A stretch of 64,000 nt of DNA. Origin: Nocardia aurantiaca (lineage in GTDB: Bacteria > Actinomycetota > Actinomycetes > Mycobacteriales > Mycobacteriaceae). Positions 49,089 to 59,065 of the stretch are shown piece after piece. The number at the start of each line of letters is the position of its first letter. Positions within the stretch are counted from its first letter, which is position 1. The notes beneath the pieces were generated by a model. That model searched no databases, was not told where the DNA came from, and was given only the letters and a program-made list of their open reading frames with translations. A program made the position numbers and the translations under genes. Location of the stretch: positions 62,001 to 126,000 of the forward strand of contig NZ_WMBB01000002.1 of assembly GCF_009708175.1 (NCBI RefSeq), in the 5' to 3' direction.

Positions 49089-49399
49089 AGCCCCTCCTTC
49101 TCGGGTTCCGACGCCCCCGTGCGGAAGCGTGTGTCGTGTCGTGTTTCCGACCGGCCGTACCATGCGCGAAGCGTTCGAGAAAGCAACACGCGGACATGGC
49201 GTGTCGCCGCAGGAACACGGTGATTGCATGATATCCACGATCGTCCACACCTGTAACTCTTGGCGGTGAGCCGAGGTTCCCGGGTCGCCCGGCGCCGGGT
49301 CCCGGTCGACACAGCACCGTGATCTCTTCTCCGCACCCCTGATAACCAGGCGATTTCGTTTTGGTGCAGACCCCGTGATACGTTTCTTCTCGTCGCTCA
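49089..49399. other. fhaA-tRNA-Leu intergenic region
   Basis: A 311-base gap between the divergent fhaA and tRNA-Leu genes. It must carry the fhaA promoter and that of the tRNA. I see no gene, repeat or clear hexamers in it. Confidence 0.5.
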
Positions 49400-49485
49400 G
49401 GGCGAGTGGCGGAATGGCAGACGCGCTGGCTTCAGGTGCCAGTGTCCGTAAGGACGTGGGGGTTCAAGTCCCCCCTCGCCCACCA
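49400..49485 (+). tRNA. leuT: tRNA-Leu (CAG)
   Basis: Acceptor arms GGGCGAG/CTCGCCC with encoded CCA, anticodon arm CTGGC/GCCAG with CAG at 49433-49435, and a long variable arm (TGTCCGTAAGGACG), which marks a class II tRNA. It follows fhaA as in mycobacteria. Confidence 0.97.
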
Positions 49486-49490
49486 CGGGG

Positions 49491-49530
49491 AAGGCCCTCG
49501 ATCCGATTCGGATCGGGGGCCTTCTTCTAT
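49491..49530 (+). terminator. Terminator after tRNA-Leu
   Basis: AAGGCCC and GATCCGA pair with TCGGATC and GGGCCTT around a short loop, with small internal mismatches, followed by CTTCTTCTAT. Confidence 0.75.
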
Positions 49531-50268
49531 GTCTGGGTGGTCTGTCTTCTATGTCTGAGTTCCCTGTCGACTATGCCCGGGTTCGCATCTTCTTCGGTCC
49601 GGGATTCGCCTGTTCGATCGGATTCGGCGCGAATCCTCACGCTGTGCGGTGAGATTCGGAAAGTCGCAGGTCGCAGTGTATGTGACGAAGATCGCACACT
49701 CTCTTCGGGGTTACCTGCCGGAGGCGTTGCCAGGGGGCGTTTCGGGGCCTTCTCGGGGCCGAAAATCGTTTGCTGGAGGATGCCGTCTCGGGTATGCGCC
49801 CGATTACTGCCTGGCAATGCCTGATGATCATTTAGCGAAACCCATTCGAAACAAACTTGAAGTTTGTTTGACCGGAAGCGAAAGGCGGGCAATCACCCTG
49901 AGCTGGGTCGAAGTGCCAGCTTGATGCGGGTTGGACCGGTGGTAGACGGAAAAGTCGCGAGTTTTCCGCAAACTTCGCAACGGGGTCCGAGACGCATGGG
50001 GCGCGAAGGTTTGAAACGGGACATGAAACGCACCCGCGGGGATAGTTTCGGCCCTCTCCGCAGACCGCCCGCAAAGCGTATGCCGAGAATTAGCGATACC
50101 CTCAGGCTTCCTGCGGAGAAGGGGCATTTCGCCTGGTCGTCTTATACGCCCGGCGGGCAGTTCGGAGGTTGCGTAGCCATAACGATTGTGTAGAGTCAAC
50201 GGCAACGCTGGCCGCAGCTGAGCCGGACTCGCTGCGGCCAGTGGAACTCAATCCGAACGGTTCCGCGA
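49531..50268. other. Gene-free, AT-richer region after tRNA-Leu
   Basis: About 740 bases without a credible gene, clearly less GC-rich than the surroundings. It holds a 13-base direct repeat TCTTCTATGTCTG (49523-49535 and 49545-49557) and a 21-base palindrome at 49849-49869. Short open frames in it lack family likeness and good starts. It could be the remnant of a tRNA-targeted insertion, which is an inference. Confidence 0.5.
49849..49869. promoter_or_regulatory. 21-base AT-rich palindrome
   Basis: AAACAAACTT, one central G, then the exact complement AAGTTTGTTT. It is a regulator- or recombination-site-like palindrome with no known owner. Confidence 0.4.
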
Positions 50269-51321
50269 CTACGAAGTCGCCACTCCCACGACCGCTTCCG
50301 GACCCTTCTCGATCGAATAGCCCGTTATGTGCTCCGAGCGATCGCCCCACTCCCGCTCCGCTATCAGACGCTCCTGCTCTCGAACCACAGTGCGACCGCG
50401 CCCGAATACGTAGGCCAGGAAGCCGAGTTCGGCCAGCGCGCCGAGGCCGACCCGGACGAGTGTGCCCAGTCCGCTGGGCGTCACGAAGCCCTCCAGGAAA
50501 CCCGACACCAGCAGCACGCCCACCAGCCCCAACGCGATCACCGCGGTCGCCCGGCCCTGCCGCTCCAGCGCCTGCGGGCGGCTTTCCCGGCCCGGATCGA
50601 TCAGCGTCCAGCCCAGCTTCAGACCCGCCCCGCCGGCCACGAAGATGGCTGTGAGCTCCAGCATTCCGTGCGGCAGGATCCAGCCGAAGAACGGCCCCAG
50701 TCGCCCCGCCCCCGCCATCAGGCCGGCGCTGATCCCCAGGTTCAGCGCGTTCATGAACAACAGGTAGACGGCGGGCAGGATGAGCACCCCGAGGAACAGC
50801 GCCATCGCCGACACCCACGCGTTGTTGGTCCACACCTTGGCGGCGAAGGCATCGTGCGAGTGCTCGTAGTAGTAGGTCTCGAATTCGCCGCCGGGGCGCG
50901 TCAAGGCATCCGTATTCGTGTCCAAGCCGAGATGCCGGCGCGCGGCCTCGGAATTGGCCACCCACGCGGCCAGTGCGGCCGATCCGAGCAGGAACACCGT
51001 CGCCACCGAGAGCCACCAGGGCCAGGCTCGGTACACGGCGGCCGGAAACCGGTGCGTGAAGAAGTAGCCGATCTCGCGTGGCGTATCGATACGGGCGCTC
51101 AGTATCCGACCTCGCGCTCGGGTCAGCACCGCCGAGAGGCCGGCAATGAGCTCAGGATCCGCCTCGCGGGTCTGGATGCGCGCCAACTGCTGCGACGCCA
51201 GGCGATACAGCCGCACCAACTCGTCGGCCTCCGCGCCGGTGAGTCGCTTGCCGCGGGAAGCCAGCTGATCCAACCGCTCCCAGGAAGGCCGGTGAACGAA
51301 CGTGTAAGCGTCCAGATCCAT
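50269..51321 (-). CDS. SpoIIM (stage II sporulation protein M) family membrane protein
   Basis: 350 residues. A helical cytoplasmic N-terminus (about 1-90) is followed by about six membrane helices. The family segments are NNAWVSAMALFLGVLILPAVYLLFMNALNLG and FGWILPHGMLELTAIFVAGGAGLKLG. It resembles Rv3694c, found in the moxR2 cluster of M. tuberculosis. It stands divergent from the RDD gene, next to DUF58 and MoxR genes. The function in non-sporulating actinobacteria is unknown. Confidence 0.9.
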   Translation of the reverse strand: MDLDAYTFVHRPSWERLDQLASRGKRLTGAEADELVRLYRLASQQLARIQTREADPELIAGLSAVLTRARGRILSARIDTPREIGYFFTHRFPAAVYRAWPWWLSVATVFLLGSAALAAWVANSEAARRHLGLDTNTDALTRPGGEFETYYYEHSHDAFAAKVWTNNAWVSAMALFLGVLILPAVYLLFMNALNLGISAGLMAGAGRLGPFFGWILPHGMLELTAIFVAGGAGLKLGWTLIDPGRESRPQALERQGRATAVIALGLVGVLLVSGFLEGFVTPSGLGTLVRVGLGALAELGFLAYVFGRGRTVVREQERLIAEREWGDRSEHITGYSIEKGPEAVVGVATS

Positions 51322-51393
51322 GAGTACCCCTCCTGCGCTACGGCTGACAAAATGCTATCCGTCGTGATTCCACCTGGCAGAGCAAGCCGAGGA

Positions 51394-51500
51394 GGTTCGC
51401 GGCCCGTCTCGTGCTGGACCGAGCGGAGCGGGGGAGCGAAGCGGAGGAGCGGACGGAGGGAAGAACGAGACCTCCAGGGCCGCGAACCGCCCGAAGCGAA
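51394..51500 (+). repeat. Dispersed intergenic repeat, copy C
   Basis: GGTTCGCGGCCC at 51394-51405 pairs with its exact complement at 51477-51488, and TCTCGT at 51407-51412 with ACGAGA at 51465-51470, so the element can fold into a long hairpin. The interior (GGAGCGGGGGAGCGAAGCGGAGGAG in part) matches copies A and B. Confidence 0.65.
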
Positions 51501-51511
51501 GCGAAGGGCAA

Positions 51512-52315
51512 TTGGACAGAGCACTTTTCACCACCGGCGAGGCCGTCGCCGTCGAACTGCCGATCGCGCGGATCCCCACGCGGGCCGCGGCGTTCCTACT
51601 CGATCTGCTCGTACAGGTGGTCATCGGACTGCTGCTGACGCTGCTGTTCGAGGCGCTGCTGGTGTGGATCGGGGCCGATTCCGCGTGGCGGGACGCCGCG
51701 GTGCTGGTGGCCATGGTGAGTGCGCTGATCGGGTATCCGGTGCTGTTCGAGACGTTTTCGCGGGGACGCTCGGTGGGGAAGATGGCGGTCGGGCTGCGCG
51801 TGGTGCGCGCCGACGGCGGGCCCGTCGACTTCCGGCACGCGGTCACGCGCGGGCTGGCCGGCATCGTGGACTTCTGGATTCTGGGCACCGGGCTGATCGC
51901 CATCGTGGTGTCGCTGTGCTCGCCCAATGCCCGGCGCGTCGGGGACGCGCTGGCGGGCACGGTGGTGGTGCACGACCGCAGCCGGCTGCCCTTCGCCGCG
52001 CTGGCCGCGCCGCCGCCGTGGCTGATGGGCTGGGCCCGCCAACTCGACTTGTCCGGCCTCTCCGATGAACTGGCGCTGGCGACGCGGCAGTACCTGCTGC
52101 GGTTCCGCACCCTGACCCCGGAGGTGCAGGACCAACTGGGCCGCGCGCTGGTCATCGCGGTGTGCACCAGCCTGCGCACACCGCCGCTGAACGGCTGTCC
52201 GCCGCTGCAGATTCTGGGCGCGGTGCTCGCCGAACGGCAGCGCCGCGCGATTCCGCCGCCGCTCTTCGCGCAGCGCCCCGTCGCCGTACCGGTTACAGCG
52301 CCCCGGTCCGCTTGA
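51512..52315 (+). CDS. RDD family membrane protein
   Basis: 267 residues. The RDD domain (about 15-160) has AFLLDLLVQVVIGLLL, GRSVGKMAVGLRVVRADGGPVDFRHAVTRGL and RRVGDALAGTVVVHDR, with three or four membrane helices. The C-terminal ~100 residues are cytoplasmic and helical. It is a homologue of Rv3695. It starts at TTG 51512 with AAGGG upstream. Its end overlaps the convergent DUF58 gene by 23 bases. Confidence 0.9.
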   Translation: MDRALFTTGEAVAVELPIARIPTRAAAFLLDLLVQVVIGLLLTLLFEALLVWIGADSAWRDAAVLVAMVSALIGYPVLFETFSRGRSVGKMAVGLRVVRADGGPVDFRHAVTRGLAGIVDFWILGTGLIAIVVSLCSPNARRVGDALAGTVVVHDRSRLPFAALAAPPPWLMGWARQLDLSGLSDELALATRQYLLRFRTLTPEVQDQLGRALVIAVCTSLRTPPLNGCPPLQILGAVLAERQRRAIPPPLFAQRPVAVPVTAPRSA

Positions 52316-53588
52316 GTTCCAGGTATTCGTCGGCCAGCGCCTCCGGCAACTGATCGGGGGACGCGGCGACGACCCGGACGCCCATGCGGCGCAGCGTCTC
52401 CCGGGCCACCGCGTGCTCGGCGATGACATTCTCGGCGGCGGCCGCGGCGTAGAGGTCGTCGAGTCCCGAGCGGCGGGTGGCGGCGGCCGCGACCTCCGGA
52501 TCGGTCACCGACACCAGCAGTACGCGATGCCGCTCGGTCAGCACCGGCAGCACCGGGCGCAGACCCTCCTGCACGGTGGCGGCGTCGAGATGAGTGAACC
52601 AGACCACCAGGCTGCGGCGGCGGGCCCGGCGCAGGGTAGCGCGCAGCACGCCCTGATAGTCCGTGTCGACCAGTTCCGGCGTGAGCCCGGCCAGCGCGTG
52701 CATGAGCTTGACCTGCAGGCGTTTTCCGCCGACGCCGCGCACCTCGGTGCGCAGGCGGCGGTCGTAGGCCAGCAGGTCCACCGAGTCGCCGCCGGACGCG
52801 GCCAGCCCGCCCAGCAACAGCGCGGCCTCGATGGTGGAGTCCAGGCGGGTGCCGTCGCCGACCCGGCCCGCGCTCACCCGCCCGGTGTCCAGCAGCATGA
52901 CCACGTGCCGATTGCGTTCCGGCCGCCAGGTGCGTACCAGCACGTCATTGGCGCGGGCGGTGGCGCGCCAGTCGATGGTGCGCACATCGTCACCCGCGAC
53001 ATATTCACGGAACGAATCGAATTCGGTGCCCTGCCCGCGAATCGTGGTGGTGTTGCGACCCTCCAACTGCTGCAATTGCTTCACCTTCGAGGCCAGCAGC
53101 CGCTCGCTGCGGAATGGCGGCAGCGCGCGCAACCGGGCCGGGACCTCCCGCCGCACCTGACGGCCGGCCACACCGAGCGGGCCCAGCAGGCGCAGCGTCA
53201 CCGGCCCGGCCACCCGGTCGCCGTGATAGTCCGGGGTCAGCTCGGTGCGCAGCCAAATCCTGGTGTTGGGCGGCAGGTTCAACGCGTGGGTGCGATGCCG
53301 CGCGTGCGCGCTGGGCGGCCAGTCGTCCCACAGCGTGCCGCGCACCGGCCGCGCGCCGTCGTTCAGCACCGCCAGTTCCACGTCGATACTGCGGCCGGTA
53401 CGCACCGTGGTGAGGGGCGCCCGTGAAAGTTCCAGCGCGCCCGGCGATCCCAGCAGTATCAGGTCGACCGCGATGAGCGCGGCCAGCGCCAGGGTGGCGA
53501 GCAGCACGCCGAGCCACGACGGCAGCACCAGCGTGACGAACAGGGCCGCGAGCACCGCCGCGGCGGCCAGCCGGCCGGTGACGACCAC
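52293..53588 (-). CDS. DUF58 domain-containing protein
   Basis: 431 residues. Two N-terminal membrane helices precede an extracytoplasmic-type beta region and the C-terminal DUF58/von Willebrand-like domain with FDSFREYVAGDDVRTIDWRATARANDVLVR and VVMLLDTGR (MIDAS-like DxG). DUF58 proteins work with MoxR ATPases as chaperone-like pairs. GTG 53588 is two bases after the moxR stop, so the genes are coupled. The frame further upstream overlaps moxR and is not coding. Confidence 0.92.
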   Translation of the reverse strand: MVVTGRLAAAAVLAALFVTLVLPSWLGVLLATLALAALIAVDLILLGSPGALELSRAPLTTVRTGRSIDVELAVLNDGARPVRGTLWDDWPPSAHARHRTHALNLPPNTRIWLRTELTPDYHGDRVAGPVTLRLLGPLGVAGRQVRREVPARLRALPPFRSERLLASKVKQLQQLEGRNTTTIRGQGTEFDSFREYVAGDDVRTIDWRATARANDVLVRTWRPERNRHVVMLLDTGRVSAGRVGDGTRLDSTIEAALLLGGLAASGGDSVDLLAYDRRLRTEVRGVGGKRLQVKLMHALAGLTPELVDTDYQGVLRATLRRARRRSLVVWFTHLDAATVQEGLRPVLPVLTERHRVLLVSVTDPEVAAAATRRSGLDDLYAAAAAENVIAEHAVARETLRRMGVRVVAASPDQLPEALADEYLELKRTGAL

Positions 53589-53590
53589 GG

Positions 53591-54588
<998 letters not shown>

Positions 54589-54592
<4 letters not shown>

Positions 54593-55662
54593 ATGACCTC
54601 CGCTTCGATCCATTCGAGTTGTGCCGCCACGAGTCCAAGGGTCACGCGATCGGTGACCCGGTCGTACAGGGCGGCCCGGATGACGGCAGGGTCCGCGCCG
54701 GTGCGAGCGCCGATGGCCGACACCACCGGCTCCGCCGGGGTGTCGGCGGTGACGCCGAGCGCTGGGCGCAGCCGGCGCAGCGTCGCCGCCCGCAGTTTGG
54801 CGGCCACGTGTTCGTGATCGCGGGATTTCCGGTACAGCCCGGCCTGCCCGGCGAGCAGTTCATGGGCGGGGGCCTCCACGGGTAGTGGTTCGCGCACGAT
54901 CGCGCCGCGACGCCGGCCTCGCCACCAGAGCACGGTGACCCAGGCGATGAGGAACTGCAGGCCGCCGAAGGCCAGCCAGTTCGGCAGCTGCTGGAAGATG
55001 GAATCGCTGCCCTCGCCGAAGTTCGGCGGCGGGACATCCGGGCGCTTGGGTGGGCTCGGCGGATTCGCCGGTGGCGTTGGCGTATCGGGGTGCGGGGTCG
55101 ACGGCCCGGACCCGAGATGGGTGAGCACGTACACCAGCGCCACGACCGCCAGCACTGCGGCGACCGCGGCCCAGACCCGCCAATCCTTCAGCAGCTGCGG
55201 CAGTTCCGGCCGCTCCCGGGTCCGTTTGTCCTTGGCTGCCTTGGCTTTGCGCGCCTTGCGCTGCTCGGTGAGCTCGACCGGGCCGTCCTTGGGCGGCGGC
55301 GCGATCGAGTACCGGTCGGCTTGTTCGAGCAGCCGATACTCTGCCTCGGTGGCGTACCGTCCGCCATAGACGACCTCGTCGAAACTGTGTGCCGCCGAGG
55401 GCAGTTCGCCCGCGTCCGGGACCACCGCGGTGGCGGCCCGCGCGGTCTCCCGCGCCGTGCGCGCCCGCTCCTCCTCGAGGATCCCGCGTTGCTCCAGCCC
55501 TCGGGTGACGGCGCGATACCGCTCGCGCAGCGCGGCGCCGAAATCACCACGCCGGGCGGCGTCCTCGGCCGCGGCCAGGTGGGCGGCGGCCGGGCCCAGG
55601 GCGGGTTCGGGCGGGACCGCGCCGGCGGCGTCCGGACCCGGCATCCGATCGGTCTCGGTCAT
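54589..55662 (-). CDS. DUF4129/DUF4350-like fusion membrane protein
   Basis: 357 residues. The first ~130 residues look like the DUF4129 C-terminal domain (ALRERYRAVTRGLEQRGIL and FDEVVYGGRYATEAEY). Next come a membrane helix (WAAVAAVLAVVALVYVLTHLG), a Pro-rich linker, a second hydrophobic segment (LAFGGLQFLIAWVTVLWW), and a tail resembling the C-terminal part of DUF4350 proteins (LYRKSRDHEHVAAKLRAATLRRL). In M. tuberculosis these are separate proteins (Rv3690 and Rv3691), so this may be a fusion with loss of the DUF4350 front part. ATG 55662 has GGAGG upstream. Confidence 0.8.
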
Positions 55663-56534
55663 CGGCCGCCTCCGGCGGGTACCCGGATGTCCCAGGCTTC
55701 GCGGCGACAGCGCCGGTCGACATAGGTGACGACCTGGGTGGCCGACTCCACCAGTTCCCCGACCGCGACGATCAGCAGGGCGCCGGTCATGATCAGCACC
55801 GTCACCGTCCAGCGGTGGGTGCCGGAGAAATCGGCGATGAACTGTGGCAGCGCCAGCATCGGCACCACCAGCACCAGCAGCAGCCCGCGCAGGAACAGCC
55901 ACAGACCGACCAGCTGCCATTCCGTCCCACCCGCAAGCAGTTTCGCGCGCCGGGCCGCCACGACGTAGGTGGCCGGCTGATCGAAGAGGACGGGCACCAC
56001 CGTGAATCGCCGCCCGCGCAGCCAGGCCAGCCAGATCACCGCCGGCGGCACGGTGAACAGCAGGGGAGTGCCCACCAGCAGCACGCCGAGGCCGATGAGC
56101 GTGTACATCATCTGATGCCCGAACAGCGGACCGGCGTGCGCGGACAGCCGCCGCAGCGCATCGCGCCCCGTCGACGGCCGCCGGTACACGACCGACAGCC
56201 CGATCGGCACGGTCACCCCGCGTACGAAGAAGCGCAGCGCCCAGGCACACAGCAGGCCCACCAGCAACGCGCCCCAGAAGGTGCCGCTGTCGGAATTCCC
56301 GGTGAGCAGGGCCGCGAGGACCGTGCCCGCGACGGCCACCACCGAGGCCACCAGCACGGCGCCGCCGAGCAGGGCCGCCAAAGTCGTGATCCGGGCCTGG
56401 ATCAGCGCGAAGGGCAGGTCGAGCAGTTCCCGGAAGTGCATCGGGCGAATCGGAACGACCACCGGTTCGGTCGAAGTCGGTTCCCCCGCCGAGCCGGTCG
56501 GCGAACCGACGGAGTCGGCGGCGGTCGGCAGCAC
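55659..56534 (-). CDS. Polytopic membrane protein of the moxR cluster (Rv3689 type)
   Basis: 291 residues with about five or six membrane helices (for example TLAALLGGAVLVASVVAVAG and LIGLGVLLVGTPLLFTV) and the segment PMHFRELLDLPFALIQARI near the N-terminus. It appears related to Rv3689 and to glycerophosphodiesterase membrane-domain proteins; no catalytic domain is present. It is the first gene of the minus-strand moxR row, starts at GTG 56534, and overlaps the next gene by four bases. Confidence 0.8.
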   Translation of the reverse strand: MLPTAADSVGSPTGSAGEPTSTEPVVVPIRPMHFRELLDLPFALIQARITTLAALLGGAVLVASVVAVAGTVLAALLTGNSDSGTFWGALLVGLLCAWALRFFVRGVTVPIGLSVVYRRPSTGRDALRRLSAHAGPLFGHQMMYTLIGLGVLLVGTPLLFTVPPAVIWLAWLRGRRFTVVPVLFDQPATYVVAARRAKLLAGGTEWQLVGLWLFLRGLLLVLVVPMLALPQFIADFSGTHRWTVTVLIMTGALLIVAVGELVESATQVVTYVDRRCRREAWDIRVPAGGGR

Positions 56535-56615
56535 GCGCCCGAGTCTATCCGGACCAGCGCGTTCAGTCGCCCGATGTGCGCCCGGGCGGCGAACTTCGCA
56601 CCCCGCGGCGCGGTG

Positions 56616-57188
56616 TCAGTCGCGAGGTGCGTCGGTCTGCAGCAGCCGGGACACGACCTGCCGGTACATCTCGGGCTCGATCGGCGGCATGCCCAGCAGT
56701 GCGCGCAGATATACGCCATCGCCGACCAGGCGCACGATCTCGGCCCGCACCGGGTCCCGGATCTCGTTGTCCAGGGCCGTCTTCCAGGACCCCATCACCT
56801 CGGTGAGGGCCCGGTCGGTCTCCGCTTGCGCGGCGTCCGGGGGCGCGTCGACGGTCCGCATGGCGGCCAGCATGGAGCGGTACAGGGCGAGTTCGACGGC
56901 GTCGGCGTCGTCCTCGGGGTGCGGGGCCTGCAGATACCACTCCGCGACCGAACGCCCCTGCTCCACTGCGGTTCTCACCTGCTGGTCGGCCCGCTCGGCG
57001 AGGCGGCGGAGCAGTCCGGCCAGCAGTGCGTCCTTGCTTTTGAAGTGATAGAGCAGGCCGCCCTTGGAGACGCCCGCGGCGGCGGCCACGTTCTCCAGGG
57101 TCACCTGGGACAGGCCCTTGTCGAGCAGCAGGGTCTCGAGCGCGTCGAGGATCCGGTCGCGGGTGCCCGCGGGATTGCGTGTGGTCAC
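56616..57188 (-). CDS. TetR family transcriptional regulator
   Basis: 190 residues. The helix-turn-helix (RDRILDALETLLLDKGLSQ, then TLENVAAAAGVSKGGLLYHFKSKDALL) is followed by a ligand-binding helical domain. It is divergent from the MFS efflux gene, with two copies of its likely operator in between, so it should repress both. It starts at GTG 57188; the long frame upstream runs through the MFS gene and is not real. Confidence 0.93.
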   Translation of the reverse strand: MTTRNPAGTRDRILDALETLLLDKGLSQVTLENVAAAAGVSKGGLLYHFKSKDALLAGLLRRLAERADQQVRTAVEQGRSVAEWYLQAPHPEDDADAVELALYRSMLAAMRTVDAPPDAAQAETDRALTEVMGSWKTALDNEIRDPVRAEIVRLVGDGVYLRALLGMPPIEPEMYRQVVSRLLQTDAPRD

Positions 57189-57199
57189 GGGTTCACTGT

Positions 57200-57241
57200 A
57201 CCGTCTGGACGGTTTAGCTGGTACTGTACCGTCCAGACGGT
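57200..57241. promoter_or_regulatory. Twin TetR operators
   Basis: ACCGTCTGGACGGT at 57200-57213 and its reverse complement ACCGTCCAGACGGT at 57228-57241, each a palindrome except for the central pair, with centres 28 bases apart. Both fall between the divergent tetR and MFS start codons. Confidence 0.85.
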
Positions 57242-57264
57242 TCAATGCGGAGATGAGAAAGCTG

Positions 57265-58992
57265 ATGACCACCCACCCCGGAATCACCCCCGCCGTACCC
57301 GCGACCGACGTTCCCTCGTTCCGTCGGGCTCCGGCGCGGCCCATATCCACAGGAAGTGCCCTGTCCCGCATCGCGGGCAAGGCCATCCGGGTCGCCACCC
57401 GCCGCACACCCGGCGGCGGCCCCGCGGCGCCCGAGGTTCGGCTGCCCGAACCGGTCGTTCGCCGCAGCGCTCCCCGGCCGGTCGGCGGGCCGCCCCGGGC
57501 CGGGTTCCGCGACTGGGCCGGCCTCGGCGTGCTGGCCCTCGCCCTGCTGCTGATCTCGGTCGACGCCACCGTGCTCGATCTGGCGGTCCCTTCGATCACC
57601 GCCGACCTCGCGCCGAGCACGCCGCAGCTGCTGTGGATCATCGACGTCTACTCGTTCGTGCTCGCGGGTCTGCTGGTCACCATGGGCACCCTCGGGGACC
57701 GCATCGGCCGCCGGCGTCTGCTGCTCATCGGCGCGGCCGGATTCGCCCTCGCTTCGGCCATCGCGGCCTGGGCGGTCAACCCCGGAATGCTCATCGCCGC
57801 ACGTCTCCTGCAGGGTGTCGCCGGTGCGACCCTGATGCCCGCCACACTCGGGCTGATCCGGTCCATGTTCGCCGACGCCCGTCAGCGCACCCTGGCCATC
57901 TCGGTCTGGGGTGCCATGGCGGCCTCCGGTGCGGCCTTCGGCCCGCTACTGGGCGGCTGGATGCTCGAACATTTCTGGTGGGGCTCGGTCTTCCTGGTGA
58001 ACCTGCCGGTCATGGCGCTGCTGCTGGTGCTGGCCCCGGTCCTGGTACCGGAATCGCGGGACCCGAATCCGGGCCGCTTCGACCTGGTCAGCGCCGGACT
58101 GTCCATGCTGGCCCTGATCCCGATCGTGTACGCGGTCAAGGAGCTCGCGGCTCACGGCCCGAGCCTGAACCTGCTGATCAGCGCCGGTGTCGGCGTGGTC
58201 GCGGGCGTGGCGTTCGTGCGTCGGCAGCGCGGGCTGTCCACGCCGCTCATCGACCTGAACCTGTTCGGGCTGCCCGCCTTCCGGGCGGCGGTCTTCACCA
58301 ATCTGCTGTCGGTGTTCGCGCTGGCCGGTGTGCTGTTCTTCGGCTCGCAGTACCTGCAGTTGGTGCTCGGCCGCTCGCCGCTGGAGGCCGGTCTGCTGCT
58401 GATTCCGGGCACCGTGGGCTCCATGCTCGGTGCGTTGGCCGCGGCCTGGCTGGTCCGATACTGGCGTCCGGCAACGGTTCTCGCGGGCGCGCTGGTGACG
58501 GTCGCGATCGGCGCGGGTCTCTCCTGGCTGCTGCCGACCGATCCCTCGGGTTCGGTGACCCCGTTCATCGTGGGCTTCCTGCTGATCGGCCTGGGTGAGG
58601 GCGTGGCCCTGACGGTCTCGGCCGACATGATCGTGGGCGCCGCGCCGGAGGCCCGCGCGGGCAATGCGGCCGCCATCTCGGAGACGGCCATGGAGATGGG
58701 CATCGCGCTGGGCGTCGCGGTGCTGGGCAGTGCCGTCATGGCGGCCTTCCGCCACGGTCTGGACCTCTCGCATGTCCCGTCCGCCCACGCGGACGCGGCC
58801 CGCGAGTCGCTGGCCGGCGCGATCGAAACCGCCCGCGCCCTACCGCAACCCGCGGCCGGTGACCTGCTGAACTCGGCGCACTCCGCCTTCGTCAGCGGCA
58901 TCCACCTGGCGGCCACCTCGACGGCGGCGATCCTGCTGCTGACCGCGGTCGTCGTTTACCGCTCCGCAACGCGGAAGCCGTCGGCGGCGTAA
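57265..58992 (+). CDS. MFS drug exporter, DHA2 (14-helix) family
   Basis: 575 residues. After a ~90-residue Pro/Arg-rich N-terminus come 14 membrane helices. Family motifs are VDATVLDLAVPSI (motif D1), GTLGDRIGRRRLL (motif A) and WGAMAASGAAFGPLLGGWM (motif C, antiporter). It is similar to QacA/LfrA-type exporters for cationic drugs and dyes. ATG 57265 is given; ATG 57253 is in frame but too close to GGAG at 57249. It is controlled by the divergent TetR gene. Confidence 0.93.
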   Translation: MTTHPGITPAVPATDVPSFRRAPARPISTGSALSRIAGKAIRVATRRTPGGGPAAPEVRLPEPVVRRSAPRPVGGPPRAGFRDWAGLGVLALALLLISVDATVLDLAVPSITADLAPSTPQLLWIIDVYSFVLAGLLVTMGTLGDRIGRRRLLLIGAAGFALASAIAAWAVNPGMLIAARLLQGVAGATLMPATLGLIRSMFADARQRTLAISVWGAMAASGAAFGPLLGGWMLEHFWWGSVFLVNLPVMALLLVLAPVLVPESRDPNPGRFDLVSAGLSMLALIPIVYAVKELAAHGPSLNLLISAGVGVVAGVAFVRRQRGLSTPLIDLNLFGLPAFRAAVFTNLLSVFALAGVLFFGSQYLQLVLGRSPLEAGLLLIPGTVGSMLGALAAAWLVRYWRPATVLAGALVTVAIGAGLSWLLPTDPSGSVTPFIVGFLLIGLGEGVALTVSADMIVGAAPEARAGNAAAISETAMEMGIALGVAVLGSAVMAAFRHGLDLSHVPSAHADAARESLAGAIETARALPQPAAGDLLNSAHSAFVSGIHLAATSTAAILLLTAVVVYRSATRKPSAA

Positions 58993-59006
58993 TCGAAAAT
59001 GGCTGT

Positions 59007-59047
59007 GGCCCGGGTGTTTCCATGCTCAATGTGAAACAACCCGGGCC
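59007..59047. terminator. Bidirectional terminator between MFS and DUF4407 genes
   Basis: GGCCCGGGTGTTTC at 59007-59020 pairs with GAAACAACCCGGGCC at 59033-59047 with one bulged base. The lower part of the loop side reads GTTTC/GAAAC. It lies between convergent genes. Confidence 0.8.
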
Positions 59048-59065
59048 GCGACGCGTTTGCGCGGG

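Noticed and set aside
49649..49924. A 91-codon open frame after tRNA-Leu
   Set aside because: No ribosome-binding site, no family likeness, atypical codon use, and the palindrome at 49849 runs through it.
59023..59038. A parS-like half site (GTGAAACA) near the DUF4407 gene
   Set aside because: At least three mismatches to the consensus; the sequence is explained as part of the terminator stem.
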